A DNA stretch of 9,238 nucleotides, taken from contig JAPLJW010000113.1 of the NCBI GenBank assembly GCA_026388365.1, forward strand, positions 1-9,238. The letters are read 5' to 3'. The position numbers were made by a program, and so were the translations under genes. Below the pieces are notes generated by a model. The model had not been told where the DNA came from. It did not search any database and worked only from the letters and a program-made list of their open reading frames with translations. The DNA is from Deltaproteobacteria bacterium. GTDB lineage: Bacteria; Desulfobacterota; Syntrophia; Syntrophales; UBA5619. Shown here one piece after another: positions 7,717-9,238 of the stretch; positions within the stretch are counted from its first letter, which is position 1, and every line of letters starts with the position of its first letter.

Positions 7717-7828
7717 GCCGCGGTCGGAGGTTTCTGCAGGGGCATTCGGACAGGCAAAGGATCGGCCGGAGGAATCCTGTTTTTCGAATCCAACAGAATC
7801 CAATCATTTTTTAAGGAGGCAGACGAAC

Positions 7829-8407
7829 ATGGCAAAAGCATTCAAGGGATCAAAGACGGAGAAGAATCTGCTGGCCTCTTTCGCCGGGGAGTCCCAGGCG
7901 AGGAACCGTTACACCTATTTCGCCAGCGCCGCCCGGAAGGAAGGGTACGAGCAGATCGCCAACATTTTCGCCGAGACGGCGGAGAACGAGAAGGAACACG
8001 CCAAGGTGTTCTTCAAGCATCTCCAGGGGGGCGAGGTGGAGATCACCGCCGGCTATCCCGCGGGCGTGATCGGGACGACGAAGGCAAATCTCGAGGCCGC
8101 CGCGGCCGGCGAGAAGATGGAGTGGACGACCCTCTATGCGAACTTCGCCAAGACCGCCAAGGCAGAAGGGTTTGTCGAGGTGGCCCGTTCCTTCGAACAG
8201 ATTTCCAAGGTGGAGAAGTTCCATGAGGCGCGCTACCGGAAACTGATCGAAAACATCGCGAAGAAGCAGGTCTTCAAGAAGGACAAGGCGGTGAAGTGGC
8301 ACTGCATCAACTGCGGCTTCATCTTCGAGGGTACGAAGCCCCCGAAAGAATGCCCGGCCTGCAAGCATCCCCAGTCCTACTATGAGGTCCTGGCCGAGAA
8401 CTTCTAA
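7829..8407 (+). CDS. rbr: Rubrerythrin
   Basis: Non-haem diiron peroxidase of anaerobes that reduces hydrogen peroxide to water in the cytoplasm, taking electrons through its rubredoxin domain. The 192-residue protein matches the classical two-domain rubrerythrin. Seen: a ferritin-like four-helix domain (about 1-145) with ligands Glu21, Glu54, His57, Glu95, Glu98, Glu129 and His132, in the spacing known from the Desulfovibrio protein. A C-terminal rubredoxin domain follows, with Cys159/Cys162 (CINC) and Cys175/Cys178 (CPAC). All metal ligands are present. The frame is open upstream to 7445, but the ATG at 7829 gives the family N-terminus MAKAFKGSKTEKNL and has AAGGAGG 9 bases upstream. It is transcribed away from pyk. 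The next feature downstream is a hairpin-rich repeat element, with a strong terminator about 290 bp after the stop. It probably forms a single-gene unit. Confidence 0.98.
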   Translation: MAKAFKGSKTEKNLLASFAGESQARNRYTYFASAARKEGYEQIANIFAETAENEKEHAKVFFKHLQGGEVEITAGYPAGVIGTTKANLEAAAAGEKMEWTTLYANFAKTAKAEGFVEVARSFEQISKVEKFHEARYRKLIENIAKKQVFKKDKAVKWHCINCGFIFEGTKPPKECPACKHPQSYYEVLAENF

Positions 8408-8430
8408 CAGGCTGTTGACCGGGAGCGCAT

Positions 8431-8463
8431 CCCTTATCCCCGCCTTGTGGGCGGGGATAAGGG
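8431..8463. repeat. Perfect 14-bp hairpin
   Basis: CCCTTATCCCCGCC (8431-8444) and GGCGGGGATAAGGG (8450-8463) pair perfectly around the loop TTGTG. It starts 24 bases after the rubrerythrin stop and may stabilise the 3' end of that mRNA. It is followed by an A-rich run and not a T-run, so it is not a standard plus-strand terminator. Confidence 0.85.
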
Positions 8464-8494
8464 GCGCAACAAAAAACAGATGGTTTCCTTGCCG

Positions 8495-8522
8495 GGAAGC
8501 CCCGCCCTTTGGGCGGGCTTCC
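8495..8522. repeat. GC-rich hairpin, 12 bp with one bulge
   Basis: GGAAGCCCCGCCC (8495-8507) pairs with GGGCGGGCTTCC (8511-8522) around a TTT loop, with one unpaired C in the left arm. It is followed at once by a smaller stem, AAACGCC/GGCGTTT (8524-8530 with 8538-8544). No T-run follows. Confidence 0.75.
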
Positions 8523-8694
8523 AAAACGCCCGTCTGCGGCGTTTCCCTCATCCTTCGCCGTTCAACGTACCATAAAGTACGCCTCACGGCTCAGGATTTC
8601 GGAGGCCTTGCATCCAGACGTTTTTGAACAGCCTGGACAGCAACTTTTTCAGCAGCCTGCTAACGAAACGTCCGCGCCAAAACAAAAAACGGGA

Positions 8695-8733
8695 TCGGGC
8701 CGTGTCCCTTTCGGATATGGCCCGACCTTTTTT
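8695..8733 (+). terminator. Rho-independent terminator, probably of rbr
   Basis: A 13-bp stem (8695-8707 with 8713-8725, including two G-T pairs) surrounds the loop CTTTC, and is followed by CC and six T (8728-8733). Upstream lies an A-rich run (AACAAAAAAC), so it could also stop minus-strand transcription. It is the only classic terminator between rubrerythrin and the next gene. Confidence 0.8.
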
Positions 8734-8874
8734 CAGCAAGCATTTGACCGCGGTCTTCATCCTTTCCGCCATGGTCATCCCGGGGGAAATCTCCTCGTAA
8801 AAAACTTTCCGGGAACTTTTCTCTTCTTCCTCCCGTCTAAGGTTACAAAGACAACTTAAAAGGAGGAACGGATC

Positions 8875-9238
8875 ATGAAAACCATCGCAATCGTCATTCT
8901 AACCATCGTGGTGTGCGCGACAGGCGCGTGGGCGGGGGGCATCGGGAACGCCGTGGAGGTGCGGATCGTGACCGATGACGGCCGGACGTTGCCGACCTAC
9001 CCGGTAAAAATGCGCCACGGGGTGCACAAGGTGTACGCCGAGGCGATCCAGGGGGACCACTACCGCATCGAAGTGAAGAACCGTCTCAACCGGAGGGTCG
9101 GGCTGGTCATCGCGGTGGATGGCCGCAACATCATCAGCGGCACGAAATCCTGGCTGAAGAACAACGAGCGCATGTACATCCTGGAACCTTATGGTTCGGG
9201 AGAATTCGCCGGTTGGCGCACGGCCCAGGATCGCATCA
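8875..9238 (+). CDS. Secreted protein of unknown function, N-terminal part (3' truncated by window edge)
   Basis: 121 codons are visible before the window ends. The ATG is preceded at 8 bases by a very strong AAAAGGAGG. Seen: a short Lys-containing start, a hydrophobic stretch (residues 4-17) and an AWA-GG signal-peptidase-I-like site near residue 20, so the protein is probably exported to the periplasm or beyond. No lipobox is seen. The mature part alternates hydrophobic and polar residues (VEVRIVTDDG, YRIEVKNRLN) and contains VGLVIAVDGRNIISG and NNERMYILEP, followed by FAGWRT. This suggests a beta-sandwich-like fold with a well-conserved core. I recall similar VAVDGRNIISG-type sequences only as uncharacterised bacterial proteins, and cannot give a function. 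It lies 3' of the rubrerythrin terminator and so is probably its own transcription unit; no clear promoter was identified. High G+C, consistent with the local chromosome. Confidence 0.85.
   Translation, partial: MKTIAIVILTIVVCATGAWAGGIGNAVEVRIVTDDGRTLPTYPVKMRHGVHKVYAEAIQGDHYRIEVKNRLNRRVGLVIAVDGRNIISGTKSWLKNNERMYILEPYGSGEFAGWRTAQDRI

Larger units (their letters stand above)
8405..8663. repeat. Hairpin-rich repeat element with inverted ends (MITE- or REP-like)
   Basis: The left end TAACAGGCTGTTGA (8405-8418, overlapping the rbr stop) is matched in inverted orientation by TTCAGCAGCCTGCTAA (8648-8663); about 12 of 16 aligned positions agree. A second inverted partial copy (GAACAGCCTGG) lies at 8626-8636. 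Inside are three successive hairpins and open frames on both strands that show no protein signature, such as an APPFGRASKTPVCGVSL-type peptide that I regard as a translated repeat. No transposase is encoded. It separates rbr from its likely terminator. The element boundaries are my inference. Confidence 0.5.

Noticed and set aside
7586..7807. 74-codon N-terminal extension of pyruvate kinase
   Set aside because: The extension is not family-like and covers the promoter region; the ATG at 7585 has an ideal ribosome site.
7600..7828. PerR or Fur operator upstream of rubrerythrin
   Set aside because: Expected by function, but no match good enough to the known AT-rich boxes was seen.
987..8544. 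CRISPR array among the hairpin repeats
   Set aside because: The repeats are isolated palindromes without regular repeat-spacer units, and no cas genes are present.
7850..8587. Minus-strand open frame of 245 codons opposite rubrerythrin
   Set aside because: Antisense of rbr joined to the repeat element; no recognisable domain.
8382..8627. Plus-strand 81-codon frame with APPFGRASKTPVCGVSL-type peptide
   Set aside because: It overlaps the rbr end and the hairpins; looks like translation of a dispersed repeat and not a gene.
8584..8778. Minus-strand 64-codon basic ORF (MTMAERMKTAVKC...)
   Set aside because: It runs through the intrinsic terminator and the end of the repeat element, and is strongly basic in a way expected from such sequence; possible but unsupported.

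Overview
The window looks like chromosome from an anaerobic, GC-rich bacterium of the deltaproteobacterial type (Desulfobacterota, perhaps near Syntrophales). This is inferred from gene content (FeoB, a classical rubrerythrin), from a PAS-PAS-HD-GYP sensor with an N-terminus starting MTQKPTKADLEQR, and from intergenic palindromes that translate into VIPRLDRGIQ-like peptides. The species cannot be fixed from sequence alone.

Layout. (1) 2-931, + strand: the C-terminal 309 residues of the ferrous iron transporter FeoB, entering from the left edge. (2) 932-1106: a convergent spacer holding a 67-bp double-hairpin palindromic repeat. (3) 1107-2762, - strand: alpha-D-glucose-specific phosphoglucomutase. 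(4) 2924-5533, - strand: an 869-residue cytoplasmic sensor with five PAS domains and a C-terminal HD-GYP (cyclic-di-GMP phosphodiesterase) domain. (5) 5534-5863: about 330 bp without a convincing gene. (6) 5864-6148, - strand: a small HTH protein of the HigA-like antitoxin type, three bases after the pyruvate kinase stop codon and with no visible toxin partner. (7) 6152-7585, - strand: pyruvate kinase. (8) 7586-7828: a divergent promoter region. (9) 7829-8407, + strand: rubrerythrin. (10) 8408-8663: a repeat-like element with three hairpins and inverted ends, followed at 8695-8733 by a strong intrinsic terminator. (11) 8875 to the right edge, + strand: the start of a secreted protein of unknown function.

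The metabolic genes are housekeeping: pgm (glycogen and sugar-nucleotide entry), pyk (end of glycolysis), feoB and rbr (iron uptake and peroxide defence). The stretch from about 2763 to 6148, carrying the HD-GYP sensor and the HTH gene, is visibly poorer in G+C than the pgm and pyk genes on either side, so it may be a later insertion between them. I did not find a convincing new multi-gene system. The points most worth a second look are the partnerless antitoxin-like gene coupled to pyk, the MITE-like element between rbr and its likely terminator, a 16-bp motif that recurs at the 3' ends of three genes, and the unassigned secreted protein at the right edge.
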